Origin: Romanomermis culicivorax
Lineage: Eukaryota > Nematoda > Enoplea > Mermithida > Mermithidae
Reading direction: 5' to 3'
Assembly: GCA_963922205.1 (NCBI GenBank)
Contig: CAWUHX010000029.1
Span: forward strand, 186,001-250,000
Length of the DNA: 64,000 nt
The position numbers and the translations under genes are program-made. The notes beneath the pieces were generated by a model. It searched no databases, had not been told where the DNA came from, and saw only the letters and a list, made by a program, of their open reading frames with translations. The number at the start of each line of letters is the position of its first letter. The first letter of the stretch is position 1. Below are positions 32,516 to 43,850 of the stretch, in pieces.

Positions 32516-34606
32516 TTGTCGTCATTGCTCATCATTATCTATTCTTCGGCAAAATTGACTTTAACGATTTACTCGTCTACCTCTACACCCACATCGACAA
32601 ATACAAACATCAGGTCGAAGAATTCAAAAATTGACACCAACAACATTACAATTTGCACGATTTGTAGCAAGAATGTTTGCGACACCAACAAAGCAATTTG
32701 TTGCGACTTTTGTTCTATTTGGTCCCACGCAAAATGTGTGCTCATTAACGATGACCAATATGATAAGATTTCCAATCATAGTTTTTTTTTTAGCATTTTA
32801 CAAGCCATGGCTTGTTGGACTGACAAAATGGCTTGTAGAATTTTTGTCCAACAAGCCAAAATGGCTTGTCAGAATTTTTTGAGTCATGTGTTTGATCATA
32901 TCGGATACTGAAAAGATGCATTTTGGTGCATTTTAGAAGGTCATAATCTCAAAATTTTCCGGCGCTTCACGCTGGTTATAACTTAGATAAGCATTATTAT
33001 TTATTTCCTAGCTCAGGCGCTACTTCTAACATGTCTACCTTCACTTATCATTTAATCTTTAATAGTTTTAATTATCTTAAACATATTATCTCATGTTTTC
33101 ATTGGTAATATTCAATATTTTATCTTGACATTTAATGAAAATTCACATTTTTTCCTTGACATACTTTTTGAGAAAGAGCAATACGTCAAGTCTGTAAACT
33201 TTTTGAAGTGATTATTCCTTTCTTAACGTAAAATCAATCTAAAAGCTTCATGGAAGTAGTTTTTGGAAATTTCTACTCTTCTTACTCATATCTTTTCGGC
33301 CAAGTTCATGAGAGCGTGTGAATAAATTAATGGTTTTAAAATTTTTTAAACATCAAATTCCAGAAATTACGACTTTTGAACAGAAAATTCGAAACTAATT
33401 CTTCAAATAACTGGTTGGAAAATTTTCCAGCATCGCAGAATGTCAATTGCCAAAAAAGTTTTCCGGCGTTTCAGGCAGGAAAGATTAATAGCTTTTTTGG
33501 GCTCTCACTTGTCATCATAGACAATTTAACCGCCGATTTCTCATGTAATTCAAAGTCATTATGTTCTTGGATAGTTTGCTCGAAAATTTGTTCCACAATG
33601 CTTGTAGATTCGACTTCGATCAAACTCAAAAATTTGAAAAGTTTCTTGAATTTTAATGATTTAACGGCTCTAAAATGTTATTTAATAAATGTTGAATGAC
33701 ATCTCTTTTCTGATCGATTGCCACGATGCTCAATATATACATTTCTTTAAAAAATAACCTAGCATTGGAATTTATTCACGTATACTGATATTATAAAATT
33801 GGCTTGTAAAAATTTGGAATGGCTTGTAAAATTTTAGGTCAACAAGCCACTTGGCTTGTGACTCGTAGGTCAAAAAAAAAACCCTGTTTCCAATCCCGTA
33901 TATAACCAGCCATTTTATTGCCCCTTCTGTATGTCGAATGTCAAGTTGATATTGAATTTACACCGAAAATTTTATGCCCTCGAGCAATTGATAAACAATA
34001 TTAACTTAGATTTATCATCGAAAATCGCCGGATTAACAGCAAAAATTGAATTGCTAGTTAAACCACCAACATTGGCGAATTACCAGCTGTTTTATTTGAC
34101 TCACAATCAACGACATCAGTTTATCAAAAATCAGTCATCAATCCAATGGGCAACGACCCATTGATGCAGGCATTAATAAAAGACGCCCTCAAAATTGAGA
34201 TGAAAAAAATAACGTTGTCTTGTTTGGCCTACCAATAAAAGAAAATATTTCGGACTCGGATCAAATTGAACAAATTATTGACCATTACAGAGCAGATTTA
34301 AAAATTGATGTGGACTCATTACGTACATTTTGTGATGGTCCACAAATTTCCGACAAACCGAAATTCAACAAAGTTGTTTTCGCAGACAGTACGTCAAAAA
34401 AACTGTTCATTAAGATGATAAATACGAATTTGAAAGGCGAAGGTATGAGAGTGAGACCAGACTTGTCATATTTACAAAGAGAAATGGGTCGAAAACTAAA
34501 TGCAGAATTTGAAAAATTGGAAAATAAAGACAATTTCTTTATAAATTATAGTCTCAGTAAAATAGTGAAGAAAATGCCACATCGTAATCACAGTCTGCAT
34601 GTTTGA
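32516..34606 (+). pseudogene. LINE ORF1 with PHD finger, split by a MITE
   Basis: After a Ser/Thr-rich N-terminus, 'ICTICSKNVCDTNKAICCDF' and 'CSIWSHAKC' give the first six zinc ligands of a PHD finger (C-x2-C...C-x2-C...H-x2-C). The frame is then interrupted by the MITE at 32777. Beyond 33894 'YCPFC' supplies the last Cys pair, followed by a coiled-coil-like segment. A later frame (34220-34606) encodes 128 residues resembling the C-terminal nucleic-acid-binding half of LINE ORF1 ('RVRPDLSYLQREMGRKL'). Stops and frameshifts separate the pieces. ORF1 proteins coat LINE RNA; the PHD may assist chromatin or zinc-dependent binding, which is inference. Confidence 0.7.
32777..33886. mobile_element. 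hAT-like MITE inside LINE ORF1 (1110 bp)
   Basis: Ends CATAGTTTTTTTTT / AAAAAAAAACCCTG are imperfect inverted repeats, with an exact 8-bp duplication TTTCCAAT (32769-32776 and 33887-33894). Subterminal 'AAGCCA-TGGCTTGT' words are repeated at both ends. The core (32905-33700) recurs at 38343-40130 and inverted at 32040-32345. Non-coding. Confidence 0.88.
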
Positions 34607-34659
34607 GATGGAAGCTGTGCTGGTAGAAAAGTTGCGCCTGAAAATGTAAAGGAAATCCT

Positions 34660-37375
34660 AATTAAATCTATTCTCATAAATGTTCGTAGTATAAAAAATA
34701 AGATAATTTATCTGAATTCAATACTCAATAATTATGATTTTATATTTCTCACAGAAACATAGCTAGATGAGAGCATAACAAAAGGTATTATTGTCTCTGA
34801 TTTGTCCTTCCAGATTTTCAGGAAAGATAGAAATTGTCATGGAGGTGGCATATGTGTACTGGTGCAAAAATCTTATTTAATAAGAGTGGTAAATATACCT
34901 CAGTGTTTCAACTGCTTGGAAACTATTGTAATTGATGTTCTAAATCTTGGGATTCAATGTATTTTAGTATATAGAACTCCTTCAACTGATTATGAAACTG
35001 ATTAAAGTTGCGTCAATTTATTGAAAGGTCTAGTCTGAATAACAAACCGACAATCGTACTTGGACATTTTAATTTACCTAAAATAGATTGGACATCTGAA
35101 AGTATACCAAATGATGATGTGAGTTTGATGTATTGGAATTATCTTAATAGATTTGGTTTCTCCCAATTAGTCATTCAACCTACTCATGGCTCAAATATTT
35201 TAGATCTTGTTCTAACAAATCAGGAAGGTCTATGTAGAAATTTTGAAGTTCAACCACCCTTATCACAATTCATGTGACCATAATAGCATTGTTTTTGACA
35301 TATTAGGACTCAAGCACAAACCCAAGAATGAAAAAATTCTACATTTTAAGTCAACAAATTTTGATTTATTTGCTGCCTATTTGAGTACTCTAGAATGGGA
35401 CATTTTATTTTCAACATGTATAACTATAGATGATTTTTATAAGTTTCTGGCAATTATGCAAACTGGAATTTCTTCTTTTGTTCCATACAAGAGAAAAGGA
35501 CAGAAAAAATATCCTATAGATCTATAAGACACCTTCAGAACAAGAAATTGAAATCTTGGAAGATATACAAGGAAAATAAAAACCTAGAATCAAAGAATCA
35601 TTTCTCAGACATTTCAAAAAAACTTGAGCAAGCAATAAAACACTTCCATATTGAAAGAGAAACTAAGCTTGTTAGACATGAAAACCTCAAATTATTTTAT
35701 AACTACATTAACCACGGTCTAAATAATAGGCAAGAAATCTCAGTCCTAAGACAAAATGACAAATTATTAACAGAAACTGAAGACGTCTTAGAAGCTTTTA
35801 ATAATTTTTTTCTCCTCAGTCTTCACAAAAGATAATAGAATTGAGACTGATTTAAATTTTAATTCAAATAAAAATAGGTTAGCAGAAATAAGAATTTCAG
35901 ATGATGATATTTTTCTCCAAATTAGAAGATTTAAAAATTCAAATTCGGTGGGACCTGATGGTTTACCAATAATAATATTTAAAAGATTAGTCAATTATTT
36001 AGTCCATCCATTAAAAAAAAATTTCAATATTTCTGTACTGACTGTGCGCCTTCCGAGCATCTGGAAAATGGCTCATGTGACTCCAGTTTTGAAGAAAGGG
36101 ATCAGGAGTGAAAGTTCCAACTATCGGCCTGTATCTTTAACTTGCATTTGTTGTAGGATTCTTGAAAAAATCATAAAAGCTCAAGTGAATACTTTCTTAC
36201 TGTTAATAATTGTATTTCTGATCGTCAGTTTGGTTTTGTGAAGAAAAGATCCTGTGAAGCCCAGCTCTTACTGTTCTCTAAATACATGATTGATAACATT
36301 GACAAAAAAAGGGCAGTTGATGTAATATATTTGGATTTTTCTAAAGCCTTTGACACAGTACCACATTCAAAGCTCATTGCAAAAGTGGAAAAATATGGTC
36401 TCAAGGGAAATTTATTGTCATGGATTACCGATTTTCTTCATAATAGACAACAAAGAGTCAAGTTAAAAAACACCTTATCTACTTCTCACAATGTAACAAG
36501 TGGTGTCCCACAGGGCAGTGTTTTGGGTCCTTTACTATTCCTTTTATATGTCAATGATATAGATAACCTACCACGATCACCTGAAGTAAGCCTGTTTTTG
36601 TTTGCTGATGATATAAAAATCTTTAGCTGTACTGAAAACAGTGGGGACCTTCAAAAATTTCTAGAATCCATTGTCAGATGGTCTGAAATTTCTGAACTAA
36701 CTCTCCCTACTTCCAAAAGTAAGGTTATTTTGGATTTGATAACAAAATGAAGAAATAATTGAGGATACTGACAATTATGTTGAAGATCTTGGTATTTTAT
36801 TAACATAAAATTTTTAATTTGATGAACATATAGGCCATATTATAAAGAATGCTTACTACAGATTATATTTTATACTTCGTCGATTTGTAAGCAAAGATAA
36901 ATTTTTACTGACTAATGCATACAAAACATACATCAGACCTATTCTGGAATATGCAACTACCATCTGGTCACCCCACTCAACTAAGAACATCAGAGCCATT
37001 GAAAAAGTACAGAAGTACTTCACAAAAAAGGTTCTCAACTATCCTGTGGTTTCCTATAATGATCGTTTGACTATATTAAAGTTAGAGACACTTCAAAGTA
37101 GAAGGCGTTTGAATGATTTGGTTATGTTATATAAGATAATAAACCATGAAGTAGATGTAAAATTGAGTGATTTCTGCACCATTACACATTCTCAGACCCA
37201 GTCCAACCACAATTGGAAGTTAAAAACAGATATTCCAAGGACTGATATTAAGAAATACTTCTTTACAAATAGAGTTATTTCTATTTGGAATAAACTTCCT
37301 GAATCGATAATAACATCTAGAAATAGTAAAATTTTTCGCTCTAAATTAGATAAGTTCAATTTTGGTCAACTGTAA
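34660..37375 (+). pseudogene. LINE ORF2: endonuclease and reverse transcriptase, broken
   Basis: Endonuclease pieces: 'INVRSIKNKI', 'IFLTET' followed by TAG, 'GGGICVLVQ', 'GHFNLPKIDW' (His where GDFN has catalytic Asp) and 'SCDHNSIVF'. RT pieces: 'SVGPDGLPIIIFK', 'SNYRPVSLTCICCRILEKII', 'IYLDFSKAFDTVPH', 'SGVPQGSVLGPLLFLLYVND' and catalytic 'FADDIKIF', all within 35830-36750. The post-RT region 'YIRPILEYATTIWSPH' and the conserved C-terminus ending 'KIFRSKLDKFNFGQL' close at 37373. At least six frame breaks or stops. The RT core itself is an uninterrupted 170 codons (36238-36750). Confidence 0.85.
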
Positions 37376-37520
37376 GAGCTATCTGCCTTTTTGACCAAGC
37401 ATTCGTAAATGTACTGTATATTTATCTCGTATTTAATTAACTTATTCGTTTATTTTATTATATTCTCCTAATATTGCTTAGTGTTGTTGCAAATAAAATC
37501 CTCATCATCATCATCATCAA

Positions 37521-38342
37521 ATGAATTTACCACCGTTTATGGCATAAATAGTTATTTCTTAATTATTACAGGTAAAATGGAAGCGCGAAAAGAAAAAATG
37601 ACGAAATTTGAATGACCGGTTCAAATTCTGCAGGCTATTTTGCCATAAGATTCACATATAACTATTTTCAGACTTTTATATATATTATGCAAATTTTCTG
37701 ACCATGTTGGAAATATTACCCTTTATTGTCGAAAGTCAACAAATTTGGAAACCTAATTTGAGTTTAGTATTTTAATAATTTCGATTTTCATCGATTTCTG
37801 TGATTAATGAGCTTATAAAAATTTATTTTTCCTTCAAAATTTTCCTTAGGCTCAGGCTTATGGTACAGCAGCTGCACCCGAATGGGGCACAGCGCCGTTG
37901 AAACTCTTCCAAATGAAGTTGTCAGTTTAAATAGTTTCAAGGGTCTTACATAAAGGAATATAGTGTTGATACTTTCTGGGCAAATTGTGTAGTGGTACAC
38001 GCATTAAGTCCATAGGCTGGTGAACCAGGTACGATTCTTGATGTAGGTAGGATTTTTTTGTAGGGGTCATTCCGCGCTTTGAAAATGTTATGGTTAGTTT
38101 TCTCAAGTGTCAAAACACTAGAACAAGTCCAATTTGAGCGAATTTGAGAGTTTCAGCTAAAATATACACCTTCCAATTTTTCTTCCACATTTGTGGAAAG
38201 ATGTCAAAAATTTTTTCCACATTCCAGATTTTTCTTCTACAAGCACTGTTTTTTCCCCAAATCGTGCTTTTTCGGGAAAAAAAATTCGGAAAAGGGAAAA
38301 AAATTTTGGGCTCTTTCCCCATTTGGGGAGGAAAATTTTGGG
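37521..38342. other. Non-coding DNA, no gene
   Basis: Contains a diverged second copy (37848-37940) of the 30.1-kb repeat and T-rich 'TTTTTCCACATT' words (38170-38330) shared with 40.3 and 41.2 kb. Open frames of up to 100 codons near 38.1-38.5 kb are low-complexity Phe/Lys and overlap on both strands; not supported. Confidence 0.45.
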
Positions 38343-38728
38343 GATCGGATACAGAAAAGATGTATTTTGGTGCATTTTAGAAGATCATAATCTCAAAACT
38401 TTCTGGCGCTTCGGGACGATTATAACTTTAATAATCATTATTATGCATTACTTAGCTCAGGCGCGGCTTTTAGCGTGTCTACCTTCATTTATCATATAAT
38501 CTATAATAGTTTTCATCATCTTGAACGTATTATCTCATGTTTTCATTGGTAAGATCTTCAATATTTTATCATGATATTTAATGAAGATTCACATTTTTTC
38601 TTTTTTCTTTTTGAGAAAGATCAATACGTCAAGTCTCTAAGCTTTTTGATGCAATTATTTCTTTTGGAACGTAAAATCAATTCAAATGCTTCATGGAAAT
38701 ATCTTTCCGAAATTTATACTCTGCTTAC

Positions 38729-39360
38729 CAGGCTTTTTTCATCAAAAATTTACAGGCCAAATGGCTCCTAGACCTGAATTTTTAGGAGCCAAACAGACAT
38801 TTTTAGGGGCTATAAATAATCAATGCACACTTTTGATAAAAATTAATTCATTATATAATTGGTATAGTTTGATTGTATTTAATCCAAATTTACTTGTATC
38901 ACAGATAGGGCAAATTTTTTGAATTCGCTTTCAAAATGGGACTCATCAAAAAAGTATATTTTCAGTCAAAACAGGACACGTTTATTCATTACGTTTATTA
39001 GCAAAATCACCAGTTTTAGCCGTTTCTTTAGCCCATATTTTGTAAGCACTTCGGAAATCAAAATTATTACAATTGCTGTGGCATTTCTGCTAAGGCATCA
39101 ACACGTCCAAATGTTCAGCCTTATTTGATGATCGATGAAAAATCTAATTTTGCTATTTGATTTCTTGATCGAGTAAGACCTTACTGTTGTTCGCGACCGA
39201 GTTTTCGTCTTTAATCTGTTCACTAGAGAAAAACAACTAAAATTCAGTTAAACTTCAGCGGAATTTTCCGGAGCCAAATTGGCTCTTTGAAGTAAAATTT
39301 TAGGAGCAATTTTCGAAGTTTTAGGAGCCCAGGCTCCTAAAATGACTAAAAAAAAGCCTG
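38729..39360. mobile_element. hAT-like MITE (632 bp) with GGAGCC subterminal repeats
   Basis: Ends CAGGCTTTTTT / AAAAAAAAGCCTG, exact 8-bp duplication CTGCTTAC (38721-38728, 39361-39368). 'TTTTAGGAGCC' repeats near both ends. Non-coding. Same architecture as 32777-33886, namely a CAGG..T-run TIR and GGCT-type subterminal words, so probably a related family. Confidence 0.9.
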
Positions 39361-39660
39361 CTGCTTACTCATATATTTTCGACCAAGTATGAGAGTTTAC
39401 AAATAAATTATACTGGTTTTAAAACTTTTCAAGTAAAATTCTAGAAATTACGACTTTTGAACACAAAATTCAAATCTAATTCTTGAAATAAATGTTCGGA
39501 AAATTGATTTTCCAGCGTCGCAGAATATCAATACCCAAAAATTTTTTCCGGAGCTTAGCACCGGAAAGATTAACATCCCTTTTAGGTTCTCACTTGTCGT
39601 CATAGAGGACTTAACCATCAATTTCTCATGTAATTCAGTCATTATGGTTTTGGATAGTTT

Positions 39661-40035
39661 TTTGGATAGATATTCAGTTCACACTACTGCTTGCCAGTTT
39701 GATTTTTTTAACCGTTATATTAATGTCTGGAACTCTTTATCTTTTGATATCGTTAATTCTCCCAGTTTGCACAGTTTCAAAGAAAAAATTAAACTTCTAA
39801 ACTTTGATAATTGAATTGGGGGGTGCATGTAAGTTGTTACTTTTCAAGTAACCTTTGCACCCTATTGCTGCATGATTTTTCTATTTCTTAAAATATTTAC
39901 ATTACTTGCGAGTCGATTTACTAATCTTATTCTTTATATGACATTGTATTATGTATTACACTATGCATTTTTCTTTCGTTTTTGTTTTGTGTAACAGCAA
40001 TAAATATTTTTCATTTCATTTCATTTCATTCATAG
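39661..40035 (+). mobile_element. 5'-truncated LINE tail with (TTTCA)n end
   Basis: Encodes only a LINE ORF2 C-terminus ('FNRYINVWNSLSFDIVNSPS', then 'LHSFKEKIK') ending TGA at 39812, then a 3' UTR, AATAAA and (TTTCA)n at about 40006-40030. Flanked by near-repeats GGATAGTTT and AGATAGTTT. The tail differs from the (CAT)n of the 37.5-kb LINE, so it is another family. Confidence 0.75.
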
Positions 40036-40130
40036 TTAGATAGTTTGCTTGAAAGTTTTTCCAATGCTTGTAGATTAAACTTTGAACTCGAAAATTTCAA
40101 TTTTTCCTCAATTTTAATGAATTAACGGGT

Positions 40131-42085
40131 CACCAGAAGGCTTGAAAAGGCTCAAAAACACCTAAATAAAGCGTCTGTGAGCATTTTTAAGCGAAAAAAA
40201 CGACTTCGGGAAAATGGGGAAAAAATATTTGACCCCTTTCCTCATTTGGGGAAAAGGCCCGGGGGAAAAAAACAGTGTCCACAACACCGTGTTTTTTTCC
40301 TCGAAGATTTTTTCCACATGAGAACCGGACCCAAAATTTTTTTTCATTTTCCAAAAATTTTCCACATTTTTAAAAACGCTTATAATGTGGCTGCGGATGC
40401 TTTTTTATGCATTTTAGGAGCATACCCAAGCATTTTATTGTGTTTGTAGTCAGAAACCTGCCAAAATGAGGAAAAAAATTGAGAAAATTCTGGTTATGTT
40501 ATTCAAAATGAACTCATTAAGAATATATTGGTCTTTTATAGGAGCGGATAAAGCAAGTTAACGATAGAGTTCTCGTGAATTTATCTGCTATCAACATTTC
40601 TGTGATTCCGATTAGAATCATCTAATTTTATTTAGTTCTTGGTCCGGCGCGGAGCGCCGGAAAAATTTTGCGATTTTCACTTTCTAACACGCTGGAAAAT
40701 GAACTTTCACTACGTTGGGAAATAAATTAAAATCAGATAGATGAGGTGTAATTTGCTTCCCATTCCGGCGCAAAGCGCCGGAAAAATTTTCGGGTTTTTG
40801 TATTCTAAAACGCTGAAAAATAAATCTCTCCAACAGATAATTCGTGAACAAATGTTTTAAAATCGCGTTCTAGAGTAATGTCTTCAATTTCCACCTTCAA
40901 TAAACGCAAAAGTTCAGATTGCAAACGTTTAAAAAATTCCAATCATGGAAAGAAAAAATTGAGAGACGTGATGAAAAATCTCTATTTTCGGCGACATAGT
41001 TGACTGTAAACGATTAGAAAATGAAACGAGCTAACTTGATTGATAGAAACTGTTGGGCATTAGTTAGTAAGTCGAAGTAGATATGCTAACGGCCGCGCCT
41101 GATAGAATATAGTTATAATTATACCCATGACCGGCGCGAAGCGCCGGAAAATTTTTAGATTTTGACCTTTTAAAGTCTACCAAAACGCATCTTTTCGATT
41201 TAGAGTTCCCCAAAATTTTTTCCACAATGAGAACCATACCCAAAATTTTTTCCCTCATTCCGAAATTTTTTTCCTCAAAAGACCCCATTTGACGAAAAAA
41301 AACATTGGTCCACAAGTGCAAATGTGGAAAAAAACAGTGGGGTTTTCGTTTCAGCCACTAAAATGACAAAAATCAAGGAAATTCAGCCTTCGACCAGTCA
41401 AAAAATCGGGCCAATTGGCACAATTGCCCAAAATTTTTCGTGCGATTCCAAATTTTTTTGTGCCAAAAACCACAAAAAACACTGGCCCGCATCTTTTTTT
41501 AAAGACAATTGGGAAGAAAACAATGTTATGACAGTCGACTAAGTATCCTCTATCCGCCTACGCTTTCTGGGTAAACCCTGCTGAACTACCATCCGAACAG
41601 ACAACACACAACACAAGCCACACCATGAAATGCTGAGGCTACAGTCCATTTATTTTAAAATAACAGACATGGTAAAAATAAATTTGGCCGAAAAAATTGT
41701 GTTCTATAAAATTTATTGAGTTGTAGTCTATTCAATGTGAAATGGGAGGCACATGGAAAACCAAAAAAGAACTTCACAGCAATTTTCTCTTGTTGACAAA
41801 CTTTATAGTGTAGAAAACTGCTGCATTCCATCATAATAATGGGAAAGGCCAAATCAGAGAAAAACATTGTGCTTATCCACTGTCGATTAAGACAGAACTG
41901 CATGCACATGCTACTCGAGAAATATATTTACCACTTACCATGTTAGTGGAGAAAATTTTCGTCTGATCAGTTTGCCATTCACTTACGAGAATTTTTTCTA
42001 CAGTAATAAGCTTACTACTCTTTTCCATATTGAACTTACGCTCATGGAGTCGCTGCGTTGATCACTTCAAAATGAATGGAGTATA
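40131..42085. other. Dispersed non-coding repeats with GGCGC hairpins
   Basis: Hairpins of type 'CCGGCGCGGAGCGCCGG' lie at about 40644, 40765 and 41132, each followed by AAAA(A/T)TTTT. 'TTTTTCCACATGAGAACCG' repeats occur at 40310 and 41220. From about 41640 to 42085 the sequence resembles the end of the 18.4-19.7 kb repeat. No gene. Confidence 0.5.
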
Positions 42086-42094
42086 GTAATTGTC

Positions 42095-42171
42095 AGAGAT
42101 TGGGTAGCAGATCCGCTACCTACTGCACATCCACTACCTAGTGCACGACGGCTACCTAGTGCACATCCGCT
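42095..42171 (-). repeat. Minisatellite, left copy (18-bp unit), interrupted by the TRIM
   Basis: On the minus strand the unit is GCGGATGTGCACTAGGTA, with about four variants here. The array resumes after the TRIM ('CGCTACCATAGTCAGATC' at 42554-42571). An inverted copy lies at 53238-53345. Confidence 0.75.
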
Positions 42172-42553
42172 TGTTGTATGGCAACATACAACATTCCACC
42201 CGTAGGATTGATGTTTTAGCCAATCCACGGGTTCCGAACCCGGCCATTTTTGTTGAGCCCTGGTCGGGATGGTTACACCTACCCCGACATTGGCCAATGG
42301 TGGGACAGCTACGGCGCCACCCAGGAAGCCCTTCAACACTGGTGACCGTACCAGGGGGCCCCCCTGTTGCTCCAAGGGGGGAGGGATGTTGTATGGCAAC
42401 ATACAACATTCCACCCGTAGGATTGATGTTTTAGCCAATCCACGGGTTCCGAACCCGGCCATTTTTGTTGAGCCCTGGTCGGGATGGTTACACCTACCCC
42501 GACATTGGCCAATGGTGGGACAGCTACGGCGCCACCCAGGAAGCCCTTCAACA
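42172..42553 (+). mobile_element. TRIM: 382-bp miniature LTR retrotransposon
   Basis: Two apparently identical 167-bp LTRs (42172-42338 and 42387-42553), each starting TGTTGTATGG and ending CCCTTCAACA, enclose only 48 bp. That insert holds a PBS (TGGTGACCGTACCAGG, 42340-42355) one base after LTR 1 and a polypurine tract (AAGGGGGGAGGGA, 42374-42386) flush with LTR 2. A 4-bp duplication CGCT flanks it (42168-42171, 42554-42557). The related minisatellite at 53.27 kb is the empty site with a single CGCT. It encodes nothing and must borrow its enzymes; its PBS equals that of Gypsy C over 15 bases. Identical LTRs imply recent insertion. Confidence 0.9.
42340..42355 (+). other. TRIM primer-binding site
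   Basis: TGGTGACCGTACCAGG; its first 15 bases equal the Gypsy C site at 57826-57840. Confidence 0.8.
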
Positions 42554-42571
42554 CGCTACCATAGTCAGATC

Positions 42572-42844
42572 CGCTACTGGACAGCAAAAAATGTGAAAAA
42601 GGTTTTGCTGTTTTCATGAGGGTTTTCCGAAGACAAAAGAATCAAAGAAAATGGAATACGGTAGGCGTTCTGCGTGGTGAAAAATATTTTGTTTGCCAAT
42701 TTTATGGAACTGCAAGAATGGATAAAAAACGTAATACTACAACGATCGCTTGAACGTCGACTACACAAAATTGAACGGCGCATTCGCTTGCAAATAAGAA
42801 TATGACTCAGTTTAATTGCTTTCGAAGAAACGGCTGCTTGCAAA
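42572..42844. other. Short non-coding flank of the inverted Gypsy A copy
   Basis: No recognised motif. It ends where the LTR of the minus-strand Gypsy A copy begins. Confidence 0.4.
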
Positions 42845-43627
42845 TGTCACATTAACTGAAGTGGGGAGCCATGTCACATTAAGTAGATTGGTGATCAGTC
42901 ACATTGATGGGAAACCCCATACCATATTCCATAGGAAATACGGCCATGACACTGCAAGTGACATGTTGTGACCCCGTTGGGTGGCTCCGTTGATATATTC
43001 AGTTCGGGAACCTAACCCAGCTGGTACTACCACAGGAAAACCCATGGTGTACCTCGGCCTTGTCCTTGGGTTCTGCTGTAGAATAATGGATAACGCGACC
43101 GGGTCAGGGGTGCCAATCCCTAGTCCTCATTCACTGAGAATGAGGGACAGTGCCATTCGCAGAATGGTGTACTGTAGGGGACCCGATTATTAACCTAAAT
43201 CCCCTTATTGGCCCTGACCTTAAGGGTCTGAGGGCTTTCTCAACTGAGTGTACTTCCAAGGGAAACTAGCTTAGGGAGGATTCCCACTAATATACCCTCA
43301 ACAATAACAACCCCTGAGAAGACTCACTAAATCCTCTTCTCAAAGTACTCGGTGCAGGGCGACAGGTTCAAGGGTTAAAGCATGGGTCCTATGGACGGTG
43401 GTGAGCGGGTATGGGAATCCAGAGCGATTCGACGTAAAAGGTAATGCAGCTGCGGGTCGGCAGGCGGCGGTATCAAGCATTTCCTCAGAGAGGGCGAGGG
43501 GGTTCTGGATCAATGGGGATGGGGGTGAACTCCTACAATCAGGTTACTGTAGCGGGCCACATAAGGAAGACCGAAGGCGAGTTTGGTGGAGTTGCCAACT
43601 GTCGATTGATTAGTGAAATCTGTAACA
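42845..43627 (-). repeat. 3' LTR of the inverted Gypsy A copy
   Basis: Reverse complement of 17461-18242. In a 210-bp sample I counted three differences. The outer border, TGTCACATTAAC on the plus strand at 42845, is sharp. Confidence 0.75.
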
Positions 43628-43850
43628 AGACTAAAAGAAAAAATTTCAAGGGCGAGATATAGGCTACCGCACGGATGCGCCTGTGATATGAGGCAATACC
43701 CTAGTTTAGATGCATTGGTCGCTGCTCATTCTCTTCTTTACACTGCTGTCCCAGCATGGAACAGGAGTGAGTATTCCATGAGGGGCACAGTGGTCCTTCG
43801 AAAAAGGATGACCCCATCTGTAAGATCTAAAGAAGAGAAGAGCCAATTGA

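Larger units (their letters stand above)
32516..37520 (+). mobile_element. CR1/L2-like LINE with PHD-finger ORF1, degenerate
   Basis: A nearly full set of parts: ORF1 with a PHD finger, apurinic-type endonuclease, reverse transcriptase, post-RT region, and a 3' end 'AATAAAATCCTCATCATC' with a (CAT)n tail at 37501-37520. No RNase H seen. The ORFs have multiple stops and frame changes, and ORF1 holds a hAT MITE (32777-33886). No target duplication identified. Confidence 0.8.
38343..40130. repeat. Second copy of the MITE core, itself hit by two insertions
   Basis: Matches 32905-33700 in order: 'GAAAAGATG(T/C)ATTTTGGTGC', 'AGCTCAGGCGC', 'TATTATCTCATGTTTTCATT' and so on to 'AATTTTAATGA(A/T)TTAACGG'. 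The match is interrupted at 38729-39360 by a hAT MITE and at 39661-40035 by a LINE 3' end. The 33-kb copy lacks both insertions and serves as the empty-site reference. Confidence 0.75.

Noticed and set aside
38144-38499. Overlapping 70-100 codon frames on both strands
   Set aside because: Low-complexity Phe/Lys/Trp sequence from T- and A-rich repeats; all frames are equally open.
42220-42245. tRNA B-box-like GGGTTCCGAACCC suggesting a SINE
   Set aside because: The match lies inside the TRIM LTR, no A-box is at the right distance, and the PBS, PPT and LTR structure explain the element better.
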